From Paramyrothecium sp. XJ0827 (taxonomy: Eukaryota; Ascomycota; Sordariomycetes; Hypocreales; Stachybotryaceae): a stretch of 64,000 nt of DNA. A program made the translations under genes and the position numbers. Under the pieces are notes generated by a model, which was not told the origin of the DNA, ran no database searches, and saw only the letters and a list, made by a program, of their open reading frames with translations. Below, piece by piece: positions 49,223 to 59,739 of this stretch (within the stretch, counting starts at the first letter, position 1; every line of letters begins with the position of its first letter). Where the stretch lies: contig JAJFPB010000003.1 in NCBI GenBank assembly GCA_020881915.1, positions 4,278,001 to 4,342,000 of the forward strand, read 5' to 3'.

Positions 49223-49837
49223 ATGCCCGGTCGAGATCTCCGGGCAATCAAAGATTCCTTCTTCGACGACTATGCCGTCGCCTGGGTCAACAGATTCAAG
49301 GCGCCGGCGTTCGGCAGCCAGGACCAGATCCGCGTCATGCTCATGGACACGGTCATGACGCGGCTCAGGACCCAAAAGCAGCCTCGGCTGAAGGCGGAGA
49401 TCATCGACGCCTACAACCAGTACATGCCCTTCGTCCGCACCTGGTTCACCGAAGCGGACCAGATGCCGAAGGCAGACAAGAGGATCGAGGTGCCATGGCT
49501 TCGCCACCTCTACACCTACGCGCTCTGGGTTCAGGGTCCTCGCTTCGCCAAGTTAGAGGGCTACAGGATCCAGGGGAGGTCCCTTCGGAACATCTGCAAG
49601 CCGCACGTCCCCGGCGAGGTGAAGGGTCGGGAGCTGAAGCTCGTGGATAAAGATACCATGGACTTGCTGGGGTCCGAAGTATTGAGGATTCAAAAGATCC
49701 GACAGCGCGAAGAAACGTACAACATTTATACCCACTTGGGCCTTGAGCCAGAGGAGTTTCGGGAACAGTTTCTTCCCGAACTTGACTTTATCCAGGCTGT
49801 ATTGCCCACTACCTACGTCTACGGTTCGAAGAAATAA
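49223..49837 (+). CDS. Hypothetical protein, member 2 of a local pair
   Basis: The ATG at 49223 opens an intronless frame of 204 residues beginning MPGRDLRAIKDSFFDDYAV. It has a strong, one-sided G/C third-position bias, which supports real coding. Blocks include LKAEIIDAYNQYMPFVRTWF, VPWLRHLYTYALWVQG and the ending LEPEEFREQFLPELDFIQAV. It is probably a soluble helical protein. Its N-terminal part is similar to that of the gene at 46050-46628, which points to an old duplication around the F-box gene. The frame stays open upstream of 49223, but without an ATG. Function unknown. Confidence 0.68.
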   Translation: MPGRDLRAIKDSFFDDYAVAWVNRFKAPAFGSQDQIRVMLMDTVMTRLRTQKQPRLKAEIIDAYNQYMPFVRTWFTEADQMPKADKRIEVPWLRHLYTYALWVQGPRFAKLEGYRIQGRSLRNICKPHVPGEVKGRELKLVDKDTMDLLGSEVLRIQKIRQREETYNIYTHLGLEPEEFREQFLPELDFIQAVLPTTYVYGSKK

Positions 49838-49901
49838 TACTTTTCCTTTGTTGCTCCTTTCAGCTCTTGAATCCTGCCAACGGCCGGTTTAACGCAAAAT
49901 A

Positions 49902-51942
49902 CTACTCAGTGCACAGCAAATGCTTCAGATGATCAAAAAGAGGCGTGCCCAGCCCTGTGACAGGATCCCACCCCCGAACGGCACTCCACCCGGCATTGTC
50001 AACCACGGGCGACGGGAGGCCCCACCAGCTCTCGCCGTCACAACCTACAGACTTGCCTCTGGTGATGCTTGAGGGATCTTGTTAGCTACTTCGAGGACAG
50101 TGTGGGAAGAATAACGTAGTACTTACTCATTAAAAGCATTTCGACTAGTTCCATAGATCCAGGGGTTGAGAAATCCCAGCGCCGGCTTACCCCGTGCGAA
50201 TCGACAGTTATTCAACCTCGCGATCATGGCGGCAACCACTGGTGCCGCAGCGCTGTGAGATTTGATGTGAGTAGGCAGAAGTGAATGATTTTGCAACGGT
50301 GATGCCTACCTTGTCCCATCAGCTGCCTCAACCTTGCCGTGATTCATGATCTGGTAGTTCACCCCCTGGGCCGCAATGTCCGGGAAGCCTCTCCCATTAG
50401 GGTTGAAGTAACTCTTCCACCTGTCGCCATGCTTCGCCAGGTATGAAGGAACAACATCATCCTGCCACCGCGGACGTGGAAAGTATTCGGAAAACCCACC
50501 AGAAGAGAACCAAGCGGCAGCTTCGGGGCTGTTACCCTCAGTGCCTCCTACGGCGGTCACATACGGACACGACGCGGGAAACATGGGCAGAAATTTTGTG
50601 GCATTCTTGCCTTCGTTGGACTGACAGGACACCCCCGGGCCAGTGTCGCCAGAGGCCACGATGATGGAGACACCGCGGGTGCCAAGCTGGCCGAAAATGT
50701 TGCAGACTTGCTGGGCGTATGCTTTAGGCAGAACTTGCTCGTTGATGCCATACGAAATGGAAACGACCTGGGGCAACTCATCATCCTCCAAGTCCAATAG
50801 GTACTTTGCGAATTCGAGATACGGCTCAACGTAGGCTGTCGTCGTGTCGGCGATGCTGGTCATCCGTTAGCAGACCACACAAGCTATAGAATAATAAGTG
50901 GCCAAGTCTCACTCCAGATCTGGAACAAAATCATGCTTCTCGCCGCCCGTGGTGTAATAACGCACAGGAATCCCCGGCGCCATGGCGATCGCGTACTGGA
51001 TGTCCAGGTTTGCCTCTCCACTGGGATATTCGCCTTGGGGGTTTAGGCCGCCATTCACATAGGCGACAGAGAAGTTTGTTCCAGCGGCATACGGCGAGAT
51101 TTTCTCGATGAAGTCTTCAAGTTCTGCGAATTGAGCAGCTTGCTGGAGTTGTGTTAGTGACCCAACCGCTGCAGCGAATCATGATGACCTGCCTTGTTGA
51201 AACCGGCGATGCCCAGTAAAGACTTTTTGTGAGGGCAAACGAGCTCGTTATCAATATGGTAGATTTTTCTTAGGCATGCGGGTGTGATTTTGGCCTTGCA
51301 CTGCTCAAGATCAACCTGGTCTCGTGGCCCTGGTGTTCTGCTCTCGTGAAACAGAGAGCTGGAGGCAGATCGTTTCTTGGATCCAACTCGGACCTTGGGG
51401 TACATGGTGTTTCCTTGTGGCGTAATGTCTCCAAACATGAAGGAAGATTGAATGACTGTAATATGGTGACGAACCTCTAGGGGAGCGTGATCTTGCAGTG
51501 TTTGCAAAGCAGCATCCGGGCCACGACTGAACAGAGTGGAATGCGCCCCTAGGAGCGACTTTGCTGCATCAACCGAAGCATAGGCAAAGATGAACTGGCC
51601 GTCCTCGACGATCTGGTCTTCGAGAATACCAGCCTCAGCCAGCCAGCGTCGAACCTCCTCAGCCGACTCGGGGTGAGGACGCAAAAGAGCCTTGGCATCT
51701 TCGCGAGAAAGTTGCCTGCCAAACGAATCGTGTAAAGGATCAGACACGGCTAGGAGTGTTCTCTCGAGGGCCTCAGACTCTGCCGGTTTGAGGCCAATTG
51801 ACAACTTGACGGCATTTGCTGAGCTGCTTGGGCGGACGGGGTCCCGGAGAGCCGGATTGTTCCAGGGAACGGGTATCGCTGCTGCGATGCCAATGAGGCT
51901 ATGGAGGAGGTGAGCTGCGGCTCCAAGGCGTACGAAGAGCAT
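49902..51942 (-). CDS. Secreted sedolisin (tripeptidyl-peptidase, MEROPS family S53)
   Basis: Five exons (51193-51942, 50913-51142, 50310-50855, 50127-50252, 49902-50067) give 605 residues. An acid-acting secreted peptidase: signal peptide 1-22 ([22 protein letters not shown]), then a pro-domain with [16 protein letters not shown] and [10 protein letters not shown]. The catalytic domain starts near [10 protein letters not shown]53 residues are seen as Glu293 and Asp297 in [11 protein letters not shown], the oxyanion Asp397 in VASGDTGPG, and Ser509 in [12 protein letters not shown], whose codon is split by an intron. The calcium-site region near the C-terminus ([11 protein letters not shown]) is present. 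Intron 1 keeps the frame only if it begins with GC (AAG/GCAGGT) and ends CTCCAG with a CACTAAC branch site, so it is probably a GC-AG intron. Fungal relatives release tripeptides from proteins at low pH. Confidence 0.92.
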
Positions 51943-53172
51943 GATAGAGTGTAAGCACGATGCGGATATCCTAAACAAATTGAGACGGGATTCGGAGGGT
52001 GAGTTTGACGCAACTCGTCTACATCATCGTGGGCGGCTTGGAGTTATACTCCAGAGGGGAAATTACACAGTCCCCGGGCACCGCCATTGTTCTCTTTGCC
52101 GTCACCGACAGGCGGGAACCTGAGTTGAAGCAAATACACGCGGCAAGTTGGCTCCCGTGTGAACAATACTAACGGTGGGTATATTGTTCGACCCGGGGCC
52201 TCGAGCCGGCGGAGCTACGACGTGTCGACGGCAGCAGCTGCCGGGCGCCTCGCTGCCTCAACGCGTTTGCACATGATGGATCTGAAATGCGCGAACCCGT
52301 CGGTTTGCCGCTGGGGCATTAGCCGAAACAGCGGTCAGCTTTCCTCTGCTACACGGTGTGAGGCGTAGGGCGTGATGAGATCCATATGATTATCGCCATC
52401 GCTTTTCCTGGTCGTGAACCGTTCTTTTTACAATCGTCAGAGGCCTGTGTAATGCTGGAGACGATGTTGGGTTGGTAGCAATCGTTCCTTCAGGACTAGC
52501 GATCCGTCGAGCCATCGCCCGATATCTGTCGAACAAGCTAGGCCGCATTTTCGACTTCTGTATGTATCTCTAGTCGGGGTATGTGAAGCGAGTGGCTGGC
52601 TTGGCTTTAGAAACACAAGCTGCTGACACAGTCATTGGGTTTACGGGAAAAGACTTCACGCGGGTGGTAGCCAGTATTCATGGGCAGTAGTGCAGCTTGA
52701 TGCTCTTTCTGCAACGTGGAAAGGAGTGTTGGCATTCCCACGCCAGGCGATTGGAGATATCTAGAGTTAGCCGACTTGAATGAGTCCTGGTCGAGAAAAC
52801 AGCAGCTCTGAGCAAGCATGCCCCAAACAGGCAGTACCTTGACTGAACGACTAAAAACCGGTAAACCCTGCATTATAAGCTTGAGGCCATCATTGTTGAT
52901 GTTTACCGACACACTGCAGAACCTCTATAGAGCAGACCTATACCATCTACAACAAACGCATAACGTATCTCATCTTCATGGTCGTCCAACACCTTCAGGG
53001 TAAGCTCTGAAGCACACCAAAACGGGAAGGCTTGGCAAGCACCAGGCAAGCTCCCAGGCACCACTAGGCACCCGCAGGCAGCACCTGCGCCTCTCGCATT
53101 TCTCGGCTTCTCATTGGCTCGCATTCTGCCGCACCCGCAATCAGCCCGGCGCCCTCACCGCCCCCAGCTCTC
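51943..53172. other. Intergenic between divergent sedolisin and U2 genes
   Basis: Holds the sedolisin promoter and the upstream region of the U2 snRNA gene. Short frames only. Confidence 0.5.
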
Positions 53173-53179
53173 TATAAAA
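53173..53179 (+). promoter_or_regulatory. TATA box of the U2 snRNA gene
   Basis: TATAAAA lies about 57 bp upstream of the predicted U2 5' end, followed by a pyrimidine-rich initiator region. The distance is a little long for a TATA box of a polymerase II snRNA gene, so the assignment is probable rather than certain. Confidence 0.5.
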
Positions 53180-53230
53180 TTCCTCGCACACCTGCTGAAG
53201 CTACGCTTCTCTTTTCTCTTTCTTGTTTAG

Positions 53231-53414
53231 CTCTCTTTGCCTTTTGGCTTAGATCAAGTGTAGTATCTGTTCTTTTCAGTTTAATCTCTGAAAGGTCTCT
53301 AAGGAGACCGATCTTGATTATTCTTATTTTTGGTCTCAGGGCGGTTTCCTCTGTGCTTGCACATGATTCCGCCCACAGTGTCCCTGGTATTACACTGCCT
53401 CCAGGCGACGCGAA
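53231..53414 (+). ncRNA. U2 spliceosomal snRNA
   Basis: U2 pairs with the intron branch site in the spliceosome. The 5' part is unmistakable: stem-loop I GCCTTTTGGC (53239-53248), then the universal block AGATCAAGTGTAGTATCTG with the branch-pairing GTAGTA at 53260-53265. Stem IIa is TTTCAG/CTGAAA (53274-53279 with 53288-53293). Stem IIb is a perfect hairpin GGTCTC-TAAG-GAGACC (53294-53309). The Sm site ATTTTTGG is at 53326-53333. Stem III is GGGCGG/CCGCCC (53339-53344 with 53369-53374), and stem IV is CCTGG/CCAGG with the U2B''-type loop starting TATTACACTGCC (53383-53404). The 5' and 3' ends are estimated to within a few bases. Total length, about 184 nt, is normal. Confidence 0.97.
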
Positions 53415-53811
53415 CCCATCTCATTTTCATTGCTGGCTCAGGCTTGCCTGGGTGGTGAAGAAGATGTTGGCTCTCATTGCGAGCCTTCCGCTGTGAAGTT
53501 CTGTGATGTGTTGAGACGACTTGATCTGGGAATGACGGTGTGGGTATTCTGTATGGTGTTGGGAAGTGGAAAAATGTGCACGCGAGACCAAGAGCTTTAA
53601 AACAACCATCGACCTAGAGCAGCAGAACTTCTTCACAAGTGCATGATGTAAAGTACGTTCTAGATAGTGCATACAATCGACAGAGCAGTGCGAGACCATC
53701 CACGACGTAGAGCACACATCTCCCCCAACGTTAGCCTCCCAAACACCCAAAACTAAAAACCTTTCAATATCCATCGCTCCCAGCACCAAGCACCCAGCAC
53801 CCAAACTTACC
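53415..53811. other. Spacer between U2 snRNA and translin
   Basis: Contains U2 3' end formation and the translin promoter. A run rich in CACCAAGCACCCAGCACCC lies directly before the translin ATG. Confidence 0.5.
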
Positions 53812-54896
53812 ATGACGTCGGAAACCGGCCTCCTCGACCCCTCGATCTTCTCCTACCTCAAGGACAAGATCGAGGAGGAGACGCAGGTCCGCGACACCCT
53901 CACGCAGATCGTACAGCGCCTCGAGCGCGCCGTCGCCGCCGCCCAGGGCCTGCTGTCGCGCGTCCACTCGACCCCGCGAGCAAAGTGTGCGTTTTCCATC
54001 ACAACTTGCTGCTAGTCTTTTTTTGTTGCTTTCTTGTTTTTTCTGCTTTCGGTGGTGTGCGATGAGCGTAACCGCTGACTGAGATATTGGGCATGAAAAG
54101 ACCCTGCTCTGGTGGCTCAGCTCGAAGAGGCCATCAAGGAAGAGGTCGTCATCGTCGGCGAGCTCAACGAAGTCGCCTCCAAACAACCCTACTACAAGTC
54201 AGTCAGAAGCACTATGAGCATATCAGCCTACCCTCGCTAAGGACTACATGTTCGCTGACGCACCATCCACCACGGCCAGGTACAACTCCAAATGGGCGCG
54301 CACGGTGCAGAACGCCATCAACACCACCGTCTACACCGGCTGGCTGGGCGGTTTCGGCACCGATGCTCAGCCTGCCGAGCTGGGCCGCCTTCTCACCCTC
54401 GAGGAGGTCGGCACCATCTTCAAAGGTGAGGCCTCTGTTTGTTGAATACATCCGCGCCATCACTTCTTCCTTCCCTCTCGCCCCGACCACGTTCACCCGC
54501 AGCAGCTCACCCTCCGCGTCACATTCCCAAGACTGACGAGACCCAAATCCCCAAGTGCCCACAAACCTCAAGGACCGTGACGCCTTCCACTTCACCATCG
54601 AGGAGTACCTCCTCTCCCTCACCGACCTCACCCCGGAGCTCGCCCGCCTCGCCACCAACGCCGTCACCCTCGGCGACTTCGTTCTGCCCATGACCATCAG
54701 CGCCTTCGTCAAGGACCTCTTCGCTGGCTTCCAGCTGCTCAACCTCAAGAACGACATCCTCCGCAAGCGCGCCGACGCCGTCAAGTATGACGTGAAGCGC
54801 GTCGAGGACGTCGTCTACGACCTGAGCCTGCGCGGGCTCGTCAAGAGGCCTGGGGATGAGGGCGGCGCCGACACCGAGATGAAGTCCGCGGAGTGA
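53812..54896 (+). CDS. Translin
   Basis: Translin is a ring-forming RNA/DNA-binding protein that works with TRAX in the C3PO endoribonuclease. Four exons (53812-53986, 54101-54197, 54280-54425, 54556-54896) join in phase to 252 residues. Blocks include FSYLKDKIEEETQVRDTLTQIV at the N-terminus, YPALVAQLEEAIKEEV, YYKYNSKWARTVQNAINTT, LTLEEVGTIFKV, HFTIEEYLLSLTDLTPELARLA, VTLGDFVLPMTISAFVKDLF and the C-terminal RKRADAVKYDVKRVEDVVYDL, the order and spacing of translin. The donor of exon 1 must be GTGCGT at 53987; the GT two bases earlier breaks the frame. A fungal-type acidic tail (GDEGGADTEMKSAE) follows the domain. No TRAX gene lies in the window. Confidence 0.95.
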
Positions 54897-55285
54897 AAGA
54901 CCAAGACTTCAACACTTCTATCGCTATGATAAGGGCCGGGCTCAACGGGGGCCGGGGTAATTCCTAGGCTGTGGATGCCTGGCAATTCCATCATGCTGCT
55001 GTCATGTCACGCGTTCATCTTCAACTGGGTGAACATAATGAATTTTAGGTAGAGATATCCGTATGTGAATCTCTATATGCGCATACGCTCCTACTCATAG
55101 CAACCCTACGCCAAATGTCTGGTGATACATAGATACACGGGCCATTCTCGCCCAGTAGTCACACAATGAAGCAAATCGCCTGAACCCCTTTCCATCATGC
55201 AGGAATAATACTCCGTGTCTTCTGTAGTTTTGTTCTCCATCATACAAGCCACTCGTCTCCACCGCTGAGTTGTGCGACATTTCGC
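54897..55285. other. Spacer between convergent genes
   Basis: 3' flanks of translin and the PNUTS-like gene; no element identified. Confidence 0.5.
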
Positions 55286-58200
55286 TTAGTCGTGCCTGAA
55301 CGTACACTTGTCGCCACGTGCGCATTTGCCTTGTTGCCAGAATGTGCATGGCTTGGTGCCAATAAGAGCCTTGTTTGCAGGCTTATGCGGCGGCAGAGTC
55401 GCCTTCTTCTTCCTTCCGTCCTTGTACTGGTCGCCCCGGGAATAGTCATCGCTTCGATCCCAGCCCCGATCACCCGCATACGATGCGTCGGCCTGAGGCT
55501 CGGGATTTTGCTGGCCTTGAGCCATCTGCATGAGAAGCGACAGCTGCTGATATGAGGGATCGTTAGGGTTCAGGTATCCAGCAGGGTTTGATGCTTGGGG
55601 CTGTGATGCAGGTTGGTTGATAGCCGCAAGAATTGAGTTGATCTGATTATCACCGAGTCCGCCCATCGCGCTTGCCGCAGCTGCTGGTGGTTGACTCGAT
55701 TGCTGCTGTAGCATTGCCAGGTATGGCGCATAGCTTGGATGCTGAGCATAATATGCACTCCAGTCCTGCCCATTGCTCTGCGCGGGAGGAGCAGCAGCCG
55801 GTGCGGCCGCCGCAAGGAGGGCATTTGCCTCAGCTTCCGCCCTGGCCCGTTCCTCTTCCAACTTCTTCTGCCTGGCAAGACTCTCCTTGTCAAACCCAAG
55901 CCACCATTCTCGAACTCTTTCCTGATCCTTCATGAGCCATTCGGGTGGAGAGACCGCCGGGAATGGTTTCCCGGCTGCGCTCCTAGCCAAGGCTTCGACC
56001 GCTTTGCCGGCAACATCAGTCGTAGCATCTCGATATTGATACGGGCGTGAAAGATCTCCGTGAAGAGGTTCCGGTTCGTGCCAATTTCTAAGCTGTTCCG
56101 AGTTGAACCAAGCCAGGACTTGCTCTTCGGCTGCTGCTCCGATAAGTAAAGGGACATTTCTGTAGATAGCGTGCGACGTGTGCGAGGGAGGGGGGGCAGC
56201 TGCTGGTTGATGAGCTGCTGAAGAGCCGGGGGGGGCACCTTTCAGGCGACCAAGAATAGAATCAAGCTTGCCAGAAGGGCCTTCTTTTGCTTCCAAGCGC
56301 TTGGTAGCCGCGTACAGGGCTCCCTCAACTCCAAGTTGCTGCTCATCTCTCCATCGCAATTGAATCTCCTGATACTTGGGGTCCTCGTGCGGAAGATATC
56401 CAATTATGCCCTGATTGGCCCCTGAGGATTCCGGCGGCGGCGACTTAGGCGTTGCGGGAATGTCCGATGGGTCCGTGTAGATGGCCATGAGCTCACGCTG
56501 CTCTCGCTCCGCAATCCAGCGCTGCTCATCCGTCGTGAACGTAACTTTTCCACCACGAGTGACGTAGTTCTTGTTGCGGACGGCCTCCGGAAGATTGGAG
56601 AAGTTGATCGCGACAGGGTCCAGCCACGGCTGGTAAGGGATATCATCGTCATCGTCATCCTCGTCTACAATTGCTCTTTGCTTGAGCACCATACCCTCCG
56701 ATCTATCATCGGCAGCATCCCGTATCATGTTGATTTCTCTGCCCTCATCTTCCCCGTCGTCTTTTTGGAATATCTTGATTTGAACCAGCTCCTCTTCTGG
56801 CTTCCAGGTGACGCGGAGTTTGCGGCGCGCTTCCTTGCGCAGACGCTTAGCCCTCTGCTCAGGTGACTCCGACGAGTCAACGTCTTTCGTCTCCTTTGAG
56901 ACCTTCACCAATGGTTCAGCTTTGGGAGCATTGATGGAATCGAGCAAGGAAGCAATGCCAGACAGTGCGCTTGCACTAGGGGCAGACCTTGCAGCAGCAG
57001 CCAGTGCCTCGGCCTTGGACGTCGCGGTTTGGCTTGGCTCTGACTTTATGCCGGCAACCTTGGCTTCTCTAGCCTTATCGTCGACTGGAGGAGTTGGACT
57101 GTTTCTCGCCGGGTCATCGGGCTTTACACCCGGTTTGGCCAACGGGCGAGTTTTGCCAGGGAGAGTAGCCGAGATTGGTGGTTTGGCACCAGGGACTTTA
57201 GATGCAGGGTGACCTTGAGCTTTTGGCTGCGCAAGCTTTTTGCTCAACGAACCACCGCCTGATTCCACTGCCACCTTCTTCACGGTTCGGACTTCAGGTT
57301 CATCTTCTCGGCCTCTCTTGACAGCTGTTCCTTCTGTCGCAGGTTTCGTGGCGGACTTTGCCCTACTAGCAGCAGACGTGCCGGAGTAGCCGCTTTCAGC
57401 CTCGGCGGCCCTAAGGACCTTTCTGATCTTTTGTGAGAGTTCGCGAACAAGTTCCTTGACTTCCTCATCTCCCTTGTCGGCAAATCTCTTCCGGACGGTA
57501 TCAAAGTTTGTGGTTTCAGCAATCTTTTTCGTCATGCGGAAGTTTGTAAACAGCTCAAGCACGATTTTGGGAAGCTTCCCGGAAAAGTCGCTTGCTTTGA
57601 TGCAGCCGATCAGCACGTTGACCATGCTCAATATGAGCTTCTGATGGCCGCCAAGATTGTCCAGAACACCATCATCCGCATGCTCAATGGTAGCGTCTAG
57701 CGCACGATAGAGAGCCTCTTTCTTCTGTTCGGCGTCTTGTTTCAGCTTGGCGACTTCGGTATCGCTCTTCTTGTCCTTGATGGCTTGATCTAGATCGGCC
57801 TTGGCACGGGTCATATCTCCTCGCAGCTTGATGAAGAAATCACCAGCTTGCTGCACCTTACCTGCAATCAAGGCATTGGTTCTGGGCGTAGACTCCTCAA
57901 CATGAACAATGCCGATCGCATCCCACGCAGCAGCCTCTACCGGGTCAGAAGGCCGAGTCGGTGCACGGATCTGCACAGAAATTAGCATTGCGACCGGAGA
58001 AGTCTGTTCGAATGTCATCTTACAGGTTTGTTTCGCTCGTCTTCCAACTCTTTCTTGGCCTTCTTCTCGGCCTTGTTCTTCGACGCCTCGTCTGACTTGA
58101 GCTGCTCCTTGAAAGCATCTATGTTTGTTAGCGACAGGCAAGCTTGTGTTGATCTCTAGGACTTACGAGGATATTCTGTGTACTTTGGCCGCCTCTTGCC

Positions 58201-59739
58201 AAGAGCCCCCATGGACCGATCGTACTCGTCGAGAAGCACTTTAGCTTCTTCCCTCCGTTCATCCAGTCCGATCTTGTTCGCAGATGGGCGGTACTGGCTG
58301 GTAAACCTGCCCTGCACCTCACATGGTAAGTCATAACCAAGCTCTGGCACCATATGTTTGCTGCTCCTGGGAGGCAGCGCTATCAGGGGAGCCAGCTTGT
58401 CATAACTTTTGGGGGCTAACAGGACATGTCAGTGAGACGTACGCTGGAGCCACATAGGATTAAAACACGTACCGGGAAGTTTGATGCTACCCTCGTAAAC
58501 AAGATGAGGGAGGCCACTAATCGAAGGGTACTTGGCTTGGGCCGTCTTATTGCGTTTGGCAAACTGATTGATTAATTGAGCTTCAGTAGCTGAGGGAACG
58601 GGCACATCAAACGAGTCAATTTCGTCAGGCTTCCTCTGGGAAAAGTCGCTAGGTGCCGGCGAGTCCGCCAACGAGGCCACTGGCTCTGCAACAGGTTCCG
58701 CAGCTTTAGTTGCTCGTTTCCGCTTCTTGGGAGCCGGCTCTGCTTGTGGTGGATTGGCCGGAGTCGGCTCTGCCTGTGCCGGTTGCTTGATGTTGGCAAA
58801 TTGGATAGGGGTTGTGCTTTGAGGCCTTGAAGGGGCGGGTGACAGGTTGGCCTGTTGCTGGGAGAACTGTGGGGGCAACTGTTGGTTGGCAGGAGATTGT
58901 CCTGGCTGTTGGTAGACGTGAGGCTTTGGAGCAGCAAAGGTTGACTGATTGTAGGGCTGCTGTGGCTGCTGAAACGCCAGGTGGGAGTTGGGGTCGTATT
59001 GGGCGGGATGCCCATTGAGCTGCTGGGGGAAAGCTTGGTGTTGAGCATACGCCGGCTGCTGCTGCTGCGGCTGCTGCGATGGTGGTTGCTGCTGGGCGGA
59101 CTGCTGCACTGGGGATGGCTGCGCAGATCGTGCAAATCCATGGCCTTGGACAAATTCATTGTGGAATTGTTGTTGTTGGACAGGTGTGTGACTCTGCTGT
59201 CTGGATTGTGGTGGCACTATTTGGGGCTGGCCATACTGTGAGACCGGGGGAGTATACGTCTGCTCGTTCTGGGGGGGATAGGAAAATTCATGTTGGGTGA
59301 ATGCCTGCGAGTGAGCGTGCGGATGAGTCTGAACCCGTTGCGTATGGCCCAAGCTATCGGCAATGTTGAGCTTCCCCTGAGGCGGCGCATACAAGTCGGG
59401 ATGGATGTTATGGAAAGAAGGGTCGGAACCCGCTTGGCCAGGCTGGGAGAACTGCTGGGCCAAGGACATCGAGTCGTGCCCACCGTGGAAGCCAGCCTGG
59501 TTCGAGGGCCCGTCATGCAGGTCTCCCGACAGAAAAGTATTTTGTTGCTGCGGCGTCTCAAAGAAGTTTGTGGAAGCAGGGTCGGCGTTGTTGAGGTGGG
59601 AGTAGGCGGACTGATCTATAGGCTGCGACCAATTCTGGTCATGGTCAAACTGGCCATTCTGACCAGTAAAGTCATAGTTTTGCTGCCATGAGCCGTGGTC
59701 ATCGGCGCCGTTCTGGCCGGCGTTCGACCAAGACTGCAT
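55286..59739 (-). CDS. PNUTS/Ppn1-like PP1-binding nuclear protein with C-terminal CCCH finger
   Basis: Exons 58473-59739, 58167-58415, 58024-58118 and 55286-57970 give a 1431-residue protein. Residues 1-330 are Gln/Pro-rich and low in complexity, followed by a basic patch (PKKRKRATKAA) that could be a nuclear signal. Residues about 630-730 form a helical TFIIS N-domain-like block (HQKLILSMVNVLIGCIK, LPKIVLELFTNFRMTKKIAETT, ELVRELSQKIRKVL). At 923-926 RVTW in KLRVTWKPEEEL fits a PP1-binding RVxF/W motif, and IRDAADDRSEGM follows. The protein ends in a CCCH zinc finger, C-x7-C-x5-C-x3-H (1412-1430). This order (TFIIS-like, PP1 motif, CCCH) matches PNUTS and S. pombe Ppn1, which tether PP1 to the cleavage-polyadenylation machinery. 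The orthology is inferred from architecture. Confidence 0.8.
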
